DNA of 5,628 nt, taken from the NCBI GenBank assembly GCA_018716005.1, contig DVKN01000027.1:1-5628 (forward strand), written 5' to 3'. Each line of letters begins with the position of its first letter. The first letter of the stretch is position 1. Positions 1 to 5,119 of this stretch are shown one piece after another. The stretch comes from Candidatus Scatomorpha stercoravium (GTDB taxonomy: Bacteria > Bacillota > Clostridia > Oscillospirales > Oscillospiraceae). The notes below the pieces were generated by a model. The model did no database searches and was not told the origin of the DNA. It was given only the letters and a program-made list of their open reading frames with translations. The translations under genes were made by a program, and so were the position numbers.

Positions 1-57
1 CCTTTGCGTAGCGCCCCGTACCAGGTATAGGTAATCGTGTCGTCATTATCTATGCAA

Positions 58-86
58 ATTTTATCATAGCCGGTTGCTGATGTCCA
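58..86 (-). promoter_or_regulatory. Outward promoter in the left arm
   Basis: Read on the minus strand: -35 TGGACA (81-86), a 17-base spacer, then an extended -10 TGATAAAAT (core 58-63). It is the mirror image of the right-arm promoter and both boxes are identical. It reads toward position 1, so any gene it drives lies outside the window. Confidence 0.6.
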
Positions 87-126
87 GTGGGATATTGTGA
101 ACTTTGTCAGAATATTCGCCGCGCGC

Positions 127-164
127 AAAAAACAGGCGGGCACAAGAGTGCCCGCCTGTTTTTT
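127..164. terminator. Bidirectional terminator hairpin at the palindrome centre
   Basis: A 10-bp GC-rich stem (CAGGCGGGCA, 133-142, with TGCCCGCCTG, 149-158) closes a 6-base loop. It is flanked by six A (127-132) and six T (159-164), so it has the form of an intrinsic terminator read from either strand. No complete gene in the window ends here. It could insulate the two outward promoters from each other and from read-through. Confidence 0.75.
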
Positions 165-206
165 GCGCGCGCGGCGAATATTCTGACAAAGTTCACAATA
201 TCCCAC

Positions 207-235
207 TGGACATCAATAACCGGCTATGATAAAAT
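207..235 (+). promoter_or_regulatory. Outward promoter in the right arm, upstream of the lipoprotein gene
   Basis: -35 TGGACA (207-212), a 17-base spacer, and -10 TAAAAT (230-235) with an upstream TG (227-228) giving an extended -10. The expected start is near 242, leaving a leader of about 88 nt before the ATG at 330. All three substitutions between the arms fall outside the boxes. Confidence 0.65.
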
Positions 236-284
236 TTACATAGATAATGACGACACGATTACCTATACCTGGTACGGGGCGGTT

Positions 285-300
285 CAGCCGGGGGCGGCTG
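285..300 (+). other. Small hairpin in the lipoprotein 5' leader
   Basis: CAGCCG (285-290) and CGGCTG (295-300) form a perfect 6-bp stem with a four-G loop, three bases after the inverted repeat ends. There is no U-tract, so it is not a terminator. It may affect mRNA stability or may be chance in GC-rich sequence. Confidence 0.3.
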
Positions 301-329
301 CCTTCGACGCACACAAAGGAGGCGCGGGG

Positions 330-782
330 ATGAAGCGGGTATTTGCGCTGCTCGCGGCCGTCCTGCTTGTTTTCCTGCTGTCCGGCTGCTCGGGCGACTG
401 GATAAGCGGCAGCGACGAGGACGTCATAGGGGAGCTGTGCTCCCGGCTGGATTTGGACGCCGGCGAGGGGGATTTGGAGCTCCTGGGCAGGACATACGCG
501 GGCGAGCACTGCCTGGTGTGGTTCCGCGTTGTGCCGTATGACCAGATAAAAGCGGCGGATTTTTATATGCCTGAGAAAAACAGGATGGGGTTCACGGGGT
601 TTGAGACGGTGCTGCGGGAAGAGGACGGCGTTTATACGGCGGTCTTGCAGAGCGGCAGGTCCATCCTCGTGCTTAATCCCGACTGCAAATATATAGTTTT
701 CGATACCGGTACCAGGGTCGAGGTCGAGAGCGTGCCGTTCGTCTACTATTCGTACTACGCAGGGCGCTATGCTTTCGAATAA
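330..782 (+). CDS. Small predicted lipoprotein of unknown function
   Basis: A 150-residue protein with a textbook lipoprotein signal: MKR, a hydrophobic stretch (4-17) and lipobox LSGC with Cys20 as the lipidated residue, so the mature protein should sit on the outer face of the cytoplasmic membrane. The start at 330 is set by the ribosome binding site AAAGGAGG (315-322, 7 bases upstream) and by the signal peptide. The frame stays open back to 87 through the inverted repeat, but that part has no better site and contains the promoter. The mature part is acidic near the N terminus, then appears beta-rich (about 50-135), with further Cys at 37, 61 and 119 and a tyrosine-rich C terminus. I recognise no family. 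It is probably monocistronic: promoter at 207-235, terminator at 799-835. Confidence 0.85.
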   Translation: MKRVFALLAAVLLVFLLSGCSGDWISGSDEDVIGELCSRLDLDAGEGDLELLGRTYAGEHCLVWFRVVPYDQIKAADFYMPEKNRMGFTGFETVLREEDGVYTAVLQSGRSILVLNPDCKYIVFDTGTRVEVESVPFVYYSYYAGRYAFE

Positions 783-798
783 TGAATACAAATAGAAT

Positions 799-835
799 CC
801 GTCCCGGGATTGCGCGTCCCGGGACGGAGCTTTTT
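799..835 (+). terminator. Terminator of the lipoprotein gene
   Basis: CCGTCCCGGGA (799-809) and TCCCGGGACGG (817-827) form an 11-bp perfect stem with a 7-base loop, followed by AGC and five T (831-835). It begins 16 bases after the stop at 780-782. The hydrolase gene converges on it, with its stop at 835-837. On that strand the stem is followed only by a weak T-rich stretch, so termination from that side is less certain. Confidence 0.85.
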
Positions 836-1776
836 CAGTCCAGCTTTTTGAAAATCCAGTCCAGTATGTCCTGATAGACCTCGCTGCGGTTTATCTCGTT
901 CAATATCTCGTGGCGCGCGCCGGGGTAGAATTTGTACGCGACGTCGGCGCAGCCGGCTTTGACGAACATGCTGTACACCTTCGCCGCCTGCATCCCCCAG
1001 CCGCCGACGGGGTCGGCCTCCCCGCTTATGACGAGCAGGGGGGTGTCTTTGCGCATACGGCTCAGGGCGGAGCGGGAGGAGATTAGGCCGAGGCCGAACA
1101 TCATGTCGCGGAAGAGGCTCGTCGTGGGGATGAAGGTGCAGAGCGGGTCGGCAGCGTACTTGTCGACTACGGCCTCGTCGCGCGTGAGCCAGTCGTACTT
1201 CGTGCGCAGGGGCTCTATACCTTTATTATAAGTGCCGAAGGCGAGGTTGTATATGGCCTCGCTGCGGTGCATGGGGCCGTTCTTGAGCATATCGGCGTCG
1301 CAGGCGAGCCTGCCTCCGGCTACGACGGCCGCGGGCGGCTGGCCGGTGCCGCAGATTATCGCGCCGGCGACCCTGCTCTGCGGATGGCGCGTGAGCCAGG
1401 TGCGGACAAGGAAGCTGCCCATGGAGTGCCCGAAAATGAAGTAGGGGAGCTCGGGATATTTCTCGTGCGTGCGGCGGCGGAGCTCCTCGATGTCGTCGAC
1501 GACATGGAACCAGCCGTCCTCGTCCGCGAAGAAGCCGAGCCTGTCCGCGGAGAGGACGCTCCCGCCGTGGCCGAGGTGGTCGTTGCCCACGACGACGAAG
1601 CCCTTAGAGGCGAGATAGCGCGCGAAGGGCTCGTAGCGCCCGATGTACTCGTTGATGCCGTGCGCGAGCTGCACGACGCCGTTCAGGTCGCAGTCCGGTT
1701 CCCAGACGCGGACGTGTATGGGCGTTTTGCCCTCGCTGGAGGTGAAAAAATATTCGCTTTCGGCGATGTTCGGCAT
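835..1776 (-). CDS. Alpha/beta hydrolase, monoacylglycerol lipase / lysophospholipase-like
   Basis: A 313-residue cytoplasmic-looking protein of the serine hydrolase family (Hydrolase_4, serine aminopeptidase S33 fold) that includes monoacylglycerol lipases and PldB-type lysophospholipases. The visible catalytic triad is Ser118 in the nucleophile elbow GHSMG (116-120), Asp255 in SGEADPVG and His289 in GARHE. His39-Gly40 in QLAHGINEY is the usual oxyanion-hole motif, and NDHLGHGGS (65-73) is the conserved segment after strand 4. The cap region is about 145-240. Length is normal for the family, with no signal peptide. The start is set by AGAAGGAGG (complement of 1786-1794), 9 bases upstream. 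Likely role: release of fatty acid from monoacylglycerols or lysophospholipids. The exact substrate cannot be read from the sequence. It has its own promoter at 1817-1845. Confidence 0.9.
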   Translation of the reverse strand: MPNIAESEYFFTSSEGKTPIHVRVWEPDCDLNGVVQLAHGINEYIGRYEPFARYLASKGFVVVGNDHLGHGGSVLSADRLGFFADEDGWFHVVDDIEELRRRTHEKYPELPYFIFGHSMGSFLVRTWLTRHPQSRVAGAIICGTGQPPAAVVAGGRLACDADMLKNGPMHRSEAIYNLAFGTYNKGIEPLRTKYDWLTRDEAVVDKYAADPLCTFIPTTSLFRDMMFGLGLISSRSALSRMRKDTPLLVISGEADPVGGWGMQAAKVYSMFVKAGCADVAYKFYPGARHEILNEINRSEVYQDILDWIFKKLD

Positions 1777-1795
1777 TTATATTTGCCTCCTTCTG

Positions 1796-1804
1796 TGATA
1801 GAAT
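1796..1804 (+). promoter_or_regulatory. Extended -10 promoter of the Nudix-DUF1015 gene
   Basis: TGATAGAAT is an extended -10 (TG at 1796-1797, core 1799-1804). The 17-bp-spaced -35 position (1776-1781, TTTATA) is a poor match, so the TG extension probably carries recognition. The start would be near 1811, about 50 nt before the ATG at 1863. Its footprint overlaps the opposing hydrolase promoter. Confidence 0.45.
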
Positions 1805-1822
1805 CCTTTTGTGTAGATTCTA
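1799..1822. repeat. 7-bp inverted repeat joining the two opposing -10 boxes
   Basis: TAGAATC (1799-1805) and GATTCTA (1816-1822) are perfect inverted copies 10 bases apart. Each half contains the -10 box of one of the two face-to-face promoters. It may be a consequence of two similar -10 boxes, or a dyad operator for a dimeric regulator. Confidence 0.6.
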
Positions 1823-1845
1823 GCCTATTTGTGCGCGCAAGTCAA
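1817..1845 (-). promoter_or_regulatory. Promoter of the hydrolase gene
   Basis: Minus-strand -35 TTGACT (complement of 1840-1845), a 17-base spacer and -10 TAGAAT (complement of 1817-1822). The predicted start is near 1810, giving a leader of about 34 nt that contains the AGAAGGAGG site. Five of six bases match consensus in each box. Confidence 0.7.
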
Positions 1846-1862
1846 TGCGCAAAGGAGAAACT

Positions 1863-3638
1863 ATGAGCGATATATTAGTAGTAAAGACCGCCGCCCTCGC
1901 GCCGTGGATAGAGGGGCGCTATGGGCTCATCACCGGCTGCGGGGACGAGATAGCCGCCCTCGTCGAGCGCGAGCACGAGTTCCTGCCCCGGCCGGACATG
2001 GAGCGTGACCCGTCCTACCGCCAGATCATACCCTACGTCGCCGTCACGCGCGGGGACGAGATTTTCGCCACGCGCCGGCTCAATAAGGGCGGCGAGGAGC
2101 GGCTGCACGGCCGGCTCAGCATAGGCGTCGGCGGCCACATCGAGCGCGCCGACGACGAGACGCGCGAGGGCATACTCATGCGCGCGCTCGAGCGCGAGGT
2201 CTCCGAGGAGATAGAAGTCGAGCGCGCCGTCAGCCTCACGCCCCTCGGCGTAATCAACGAGGAGGGCGACGAGGTGAGCCGCGTCCACCTGGGCTTCCTC
2301 TTCCGCATGGAGGTAGCCGGCGAGGTGCGCGTGCGCGAGACGGAGAAGCTCGCCGGGCTCTGGCTGCGCATAAAGGACCTCCCCGCCTTCTCCGACGAGC
2401 TCGAGGGCTGGTCCCGCGTGGCCACGGACGCCCTCTGCGAGCGCGAGAGCATCTTCTCTCCCGCCGACATCCTTCTGCCGCGCGAGGGGACGGATATGGG
2501 CAAATGGGCCTGCATCGCCTGCGACCAGTTCACGAGCGAGCCGGAGTACTGGGCGGAGGCCGAGCGCATTGCCGGCGGCGCGCCGAGCACGCTGAGCATG
2601 ATCCTCCCCGAGGCCTACCTCGGCAAGGTCGACGAGGGCGCCGAGCAGGCGAAGATATACGCCGCGATGGAGGGCTGTTTGGGCTCCGGGCTCTTCCGCG
2701 AAGTGCCGAACTCCTATATATATGTAGAGCGCACGCTGCCCACGGGCAGGGTGAGGCGCGGCCTCGTCGGCAAAATCGACCTCGAGCGCTACGACTGGGC
2801 CGAGGGCACGGCGACGCCCGTCCGCGCGACCGAGGGCACGGTCGAGTCCCGCCTGCCGCCGCGCGCGGCCATACGCGAGGGCGCGCCGCTCGAGCTGCCG
2901 CACATCATGGTCTTCATCGACGACCCCGGCGACACGCTCATAGCCTCCGCGAAGGGCGGGGAGGAGCTCTACGACTTCGAGCTCATGCTCGGCGGCGGGC
3001 ATATCCGCGGCGAGCGGGTCTCCGGCGCGGCGGCCGAGGCCGTGCGCGCGAAGCTCGACGCCCTGCCGGGGGAGATAAAGTTCGCGATGGGCGACGGGAA
3101 CCACTCCCTCGCCGCCGCGAAGCTCTGCTGGGAGCGCGTGAAGCCCTCCCTCGATGAGGACGAGCGGCGAAATCACCCCGCGCGCTTCGCCCTCGCGGAG
3201 ATAGTGAACATCCACGACCCGGCGGTCGAGTTCAAGCCCATACACCGCCTCGTCACCGGCGAGGCCGCCGCGAAGCTGCCCGAGGCCCTCGCGCGCGAGC
3301 TGCCCGCCGGGGCGAAGAACGGCGTCCGCGCCCTCACGAGGCATGCCGAGCGCCACTACGGGACGTCCCTCGCCCTCGGTGAGCTGGTAGCCTTCACCGA
3401 CGAGCTCGTATCGCGCCTCATCGGCGAATACGGCGGCGAGGTCGACTACGTCCACGGCGACGCCGAGTGCGCCGCCCTTGCCCGCGAGAAGGGCGGCTGC
3501 GCCGTCCTCCTGCCCGCGCTCGAAAAGGCCGAGCTCTTCGCCTACATAGCCCAGCACGGCCCGTATCCGAAGAAGAGCTTCTCCATAGGCGAGGCCAGGG
3601 AAAAGCGCTATTACCTCGAGTGCCGGAGGATAAAGTGA
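1863..3638 (+). CDS. Nudix hydrolase - DUF1015 fusion protein
   Basis: A 591-residue two-domain protein. Residues 1-190 are Nudix-like: the stretch MERDPSYRQIIPYVAV (46-61), GGEERLHGRLSIGVGGHI (76-93) and a Nudix helix REVSEEIEV (111-119) whose glutamates would bind the metal used to cleave a nucleoside diphosphate-X substrate. The box is atypical: the loop before REV is about 6 residues longer than in MutT, and the usual Gly near its end is Glu118. Residues 195-591 are a full-length DUF1015 domain, with DILLPREGTDMGKWACIACDQFT near its start (202-224), the signature GDGNHSLAAAK (410-420) and PIHRLV (459-464). From memory, DUF1015 genes often lie near serine biosynthesis genes (serA/serC) in Clostridia, but none is seen here. 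The start at 1863 is set by AAAGGAG (1851-1857); an in-frame ATG at 1845 lies inside the promoter. Codon use is very GC-rich and even across the join, so a recent frameshift merger is unlikely. The biochemical role is unknown. Confidence 0.9.
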   Translation: MSDILVVKTAALAPWIEGRYGLITGCGDEIAALVEREHEFLPRPDMERDPSYRQIIPYVAVTRGDEIFATRRLNKGGEERLHGRLSIGVGGHIERADDETREGILMRALEREVSEEIEVERAVSLTPLGVINEEGDEVSRVHLGFLFRMEVAGEVRVRETEKLAGLWLRIKDLPAFSDELEGWSRVATDALCERESIFSPADILLPREGTDMGKWACIACDQFTSEPEYWAEAERIAGGAPSTLSMILPEAYLGKVDEGAEQAKIYAAMEGCLGSGLFREVPNSYIYVERTLPTGRVRRGLVGKIDLERYDWAEGTATPVRATEGTVESRLPPRAAIREGAPLELPHIMVFIDDPGDTLIASAKGGEELYDFELMLGGGHIRGERVSGAAAEAVRAKLDALPGEIKFAMGDGNHSLAAAKLCWERVKPSLDEDERRNHPARFALAEIVNIHDPAVEFKPIHRLVTGEAAAKLPEALARELPAGAKNGVRALTRHAERHYGTSLALGELVAFTDELVSRLIGEYGGEVDYVHGDAECAALAREKGGCAVLLPALEKAELFAYIAQHGPYPKKSFSIGEAREKRYYLECRRIK

Positions 3639-3644
3639 AATAAT

Positions 3645-3673
3645 CCCCGCCGCGTTTGCCGCGGCGGGGTTTT
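3645..3673 (+). terminator. Terminator of the Nudix-DUF1015 gene
   Basis: CCCCGCCGCG (3645-3654) and CGCGGCGGGG (3660-3669) form a 10-bp perfect stem with loop TTTGC, followed by four T (3670-3673). It starts 6 bases after the stop at 3636-3638 and ends 2 bases before the convergent membrane-protein stop at 3676-3678. It therefore probably serves both genes, although the T-run on the minus strand is broken. Confidence 0.85.
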
Positions 3674-3675
3674 GG

Positions 3676-4455
3676 CTATTCGGCGGGGATGTAAATACGT
3701 ATAAGCTCGCTGCCTGACACGTAGTCAAGCGTGAGGCAGAGCTCGCCCGATGGTTCGGAGGGGACGAGTGCCGTACCATCGAGCGTGCAGCCTCCGCTCT
3801 CCGGCGTCATGACGCCAAACAGGGAACTGAAGGAGCCAACATCGCCGCCCTCGGGCCAATCCACGCCGTCGAGCGCGGCGAGCAGGCGGCGGAAGGTCTC
3901 GAGCGGGACGGAATTTTCCGTTGAGCCGTCTTCCTGAGTCCAACGCTCGGTAAACACAGCGCCGGAGGCGTTGACGTCTACGCTGCGCGTTATGCGTTCG
4001 CCGCCGGAATCGTAGCAGAGCGTGAAGGAGAAATATGAGAAGCCGCCGCGCAGGAACGTGAGGTCTGTGAGTTCGGCGCGCGCGTCAATGAGCTCTGCGG
4101 AGCCGTATTCGGTCTCGTCGCGCCGGACGTGCGCGAGCGCGGCGTCGAAGAGCTCCGGGAGCGCCGAGAGATCGCGCAGCGTCATGGGCGGGATTTCAAC
4201 CGCCGGGGAGGACGCACCCTCAAAGCCGTCGTAAGCGGCCTTGTACCCGGCAAGGTAGCTCACAAATACGGCGAGCGCGAACACAATGACCGCAATTACG
4301 GCGAGCGCCCTGCCCGGCGCGGCCAGGGGCTTCCCTCCGCCGGAGCGCAGCGCCCGGTTTATGTGTATGCGGTATATTATAAGGTATACGGCCCCGCCGA
4401 GCAGGGCCAGCGCCGCCGCGGCCAGCGCCGCGAAGATTGGTATTGAAAAGCTCAT
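3676..4455 (-). CDS. Two-pass membrane protein with extracytoplasmic domain, partner of LytTR regulator
   Basis: A 259-residue protein of no family I recognise. Two hydrophobic segments (about 6-28 and 49-70) flank a basic loop (RIHINRALRSGGGK, 29-42). By the positive-inside rule the loop is cytoplasmic and the C-terminal 185 residues are outside. That domain is acidic, looks alpha then beta (helix about 92-112, strands about 125-170), and contains Cys147, Cys223 and Cys240. The start at 4455 has AGGAGG (complement of 4462-4467) 6 bases upstream. This site overlaps the stop codon of the LytTR gene, so the two are very probably co-transcribed and translationally coupled. By analogy with LytTR regulatory systems, it may sense an external or envelope signal and hold the regulator inactive. 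That role is inference. It is not the usual four-pass DUF3021 partner. Confidence 0.85.
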   Translation of the reverse strand: MSFSIPIFAALAAAALALLGGAVYLIIYRIHINRALRSGGGKPLAAPGRALAVIAVIVFALAVFVSYLAGYKAAYDGFEGASSPAVEIPPMTLRDLSALPELFDAALAHVRRDETEYGSAELIDARAELTDLTFLRGGFSYFSFTLCYDSGGERITRSVDVNASGAVFTERWTQEDGSTENSVPLETFRRLLAALDGVDWPEGGDVGSFSSLFGVMTPESGGCTLDGTALVPSEPSGELCLTLDYVSGSELIRIYIPAE

Positions 4456-4461
4456 GCTCCG

Positions 4462-4467
4462 CCTCCT
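4462..4467 (-). promoter_or_regulatory. Ribosome binding site overlapping the upstream stop codon
   Basis: AGGAGG on the minus strand shares two bases with the LytTR stop TAG (complement of 4466-4468). A ribosome ending LytTR translation would sit on the initiation site of the membrane gene, which suggests coupled, proportionate synthesis of the two proteins. Confidence 0.8.
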
Positions 4468-4918
4468 ATATGCCCATATACTCTTTAAACGTATAATAGT
4501 AGCTGCGCGTTACGTCCACGCGGCGCTTATCGGAAAGCGTGAGCGTGAACTTCATTGAGAGGGCGGGGGAGATGCGCACTATTGCGGCGCGTGCGACAAT
4601 GACGCTGTTGCTCACACGCAGGAACTTTTCCGGGTCGAGCCGCGCCTGGAGCCGGTAGAGCGGCTCGTTCGACAGGAACACGCCGTGTGCCGAGCGCACC
4701 TCAACGCTGTGGCCGAAGGCCTCGACGCTGATTATCCCCGCGACGGGCAGCATGACGCGCTCGTTAGTCTCCGAGTCGCGCAGCAGGAGACTGTCGGCGA
4801 AGCGGCCGCGCTCCGTGAGAACGTAGGGCGCGTCCTCGTCCAGCTCTATGCCCCGGGCCGTGAGCTCCGCGGCCAGGGCCTCATAGTTTTCCCCGCTCAC
4901 TTCAAGCCTGAGCTTCAT
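4466..4918 (-). CDS. Stand-alone LytTR-family DNA-binding regulator
   Basis: A 150-residue protein. Residues about 55-150 form a LytTR DNA-binding domain: IISVEAFGHSVEVRS (62-76), the FLRVSNSVIVAR segment (99-110) expected to lie at the DNA-contact region, and a final strand and helix with VDVTRSYYYTFKEYMG (134-149). Residues 1-50 are a short N-terminal extension common in single-domain LytTR proteins. There is no response-regulator receiver domain, so control by phosphorylation is not expected. The start at 4918 has AAAGGAGG (complement of 4926-4933) 7 bases upstream. An in-frame ATG 12 codons earlier is rejected because the promoter -10 lies inside that extension. It is the first gene of the operon with the membrane protein, and is probably an activator released when that protein is signalled. 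It may also control its own promoter. Confidence 0.85.
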   Translation of the reverse strand: MKLRLEVSGENYEALAAELTARGIELDEDAPYVLTERGRFADSLLLRDSETNERVMLPVAGIISVEAFGHSVEVRSAHGVFLSNEPLYRLQARLDPEKFLRVSNSVIVARAAIVRISPALSMKFTLTLSDKRRVDVTRSYYYTFKEYMGI

Positions 4919-4940
4919 CGCCGCGCCTCCTTTCAGCCCG

Positions 4941-4970
4941 AGTATAAGCGGCACGGCCGGCCCGTGTCAA
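4941..4970 (-). promoter_or_regulatory. Promoter of the LytTR operon
   Basis: Minus-strand -35 TTGACA (complement of 4965-4970, perfect), an 18-base all-GC-like spacer and -10 TATACT (complement of 4941-4946). The start would fall near 4934, immediately before the AAAGGAGG site, so the leader is only about 16 nt. The spacer holds a short dyad (CACGG-CCGGC-CCGTG, 4952-4966) that could be an operator. Confidence 0.7.
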
Positions 4971-5003
4971 GCGCTCCGGCGCACATTGCGCCCCTCGGAG
5001 CGC
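4971..5003. repeat. Long imperfect inverted repeat next to the LytTR -35 box
   Basis: The left arm 4971-4982 pairs with 4988-4992 and 4997-5003, giving a 12-bp stem with a 5-base loop (ACATT) and a 4-base bulge on one side. The outer arms GCGCTCC/GGAGCGC and inner arms GGCGC/GCGCC are perfect. It abuts the -35 box at 4970. There is no T-run on either side, so it is not a terminator. It is a candidate protein-binding dyad or DNA cruciform. Confidence 0.6.
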
Positions 5004-5028
5004 CCTTTGCACACACGGCTCGGGGGGC

Positions 5029-5080
5029 AAAAAAACATTCACAAAAATGAAGGCAAAAATTTTTGCAAAAATACTAAAAA
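5029..5080 (+). promoter_or_regulatory. Phased A-tract array / UP element upstream of the S10 promoter
   Basis: An A-rich island in GC-rich DNA. CAAAAAT occurs three times at an exact 12-bp period (5042-5048, 5054-5060, 5066-5072), with further A-tracts at 5029-5035 and 5076-5080. A perfect 14-bp palindrome, GCAAAAATTTTTGC, lies at 5053-5066. It ends 4 bases before the rpsJ -35. Likely roles are an UP element for RNA polymerase alpha and intrinsic DNA bending, as expected for a very strong ribosomal promoter. Confidence 0.6.
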
Positions 5081-5084
5081 GCCC

Positions 5085-5113
5085 TTGACAAGCCGCCTCT
5101 TACTTGATATTAT
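5085..5113 (+). promoter_or_regulatory. Promoter of the S10 (rpsJ) operon
   Basis: A perfect -35 TTGACA (5085-5090), a 17-base spacer and -10 TATTAT (5108-5113), preceded by an A-tract UP-like element. The start should be near 5119-5120, so the transcript begins with a leader of about 270 nt before the rpsJ ATG. It is among the strongest-looking promoters in the window. Confidence 0.8.
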
Positions 5114-5119
5114 AACAGG

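Larger units (their letters stand above)
12..281. repeat. Long near-perfect inverted repeat (fold-back)
   Basis: The left arm (12-142, 131 bp) is the reverse complement of the right arm (149-281, 133 bp), separated by only 6 bases (143-148). I aligned the arms by eye. They differ at three bases (55 against 238, and 76-77 against 216-217) plus a 2-bp GC insertion in the right arm near 165-172. Similarity stops sharply at 12 and 281, and I see no target-site duplication in the flanks. The arms are visibly more AT-rich than the genes around them. They hold matching outward promoters, and the centre is a terminator hairpin. This could be an inverted duplication of a promoter-terminator cassette, a MITE-like fold-back element, or a replication snap-back at the hairpin. 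The mismatches argue against a purely technical fold-back. Confidence 0.95.

Noticed and set aside
12..281. CRISPR array or insertion sequence with transposase
   Set aside because: There is a single inverted pair rather than repeat-spacer units, no transposase frame, and no visible target-site duplication.
87..329. Upstream extension of the lipoprotein reading frame through the inverted repeat
   Set aside because: It would bury the signal peptide, it has no ribosome binding site, and it covers the promoter and terminator hairpin. The ATG at 330 has an ideal site and a lipobox at residue 20.
213..791. Minus-strand open frame opposite the lipoprotein gene
   Set aside because: It has no ribosome binding site and no recognisable domain, and it runs antisense to a gene with clear start signals. 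It looks like a frame shadow.
1267..1866. Plus-strand open frame opposite the alpha/beta hydrolase
   Set aside because: The minus-strand frame has a full catalytic triad and ribosome binding site. The plus-strand one has neither.
1875..3779. 634-codon minus-strand open frame opposite the Nudix-DUF1015 gene
   Set aside because: It is a typical GC-rich antisense shadow: low-complexity Ala/Leu/Glu/Arg content, no start signals, and it runs through the terminator into the neighbouring operon. The plus-strand frame has two recognised domains.
4919..4954. Longer LytTR start, 12 codons upstream
   Set aside because: The -10 box at 4941-4946 lies within it, and AAAGGAGG is placed correctly for the ATG at 4918.
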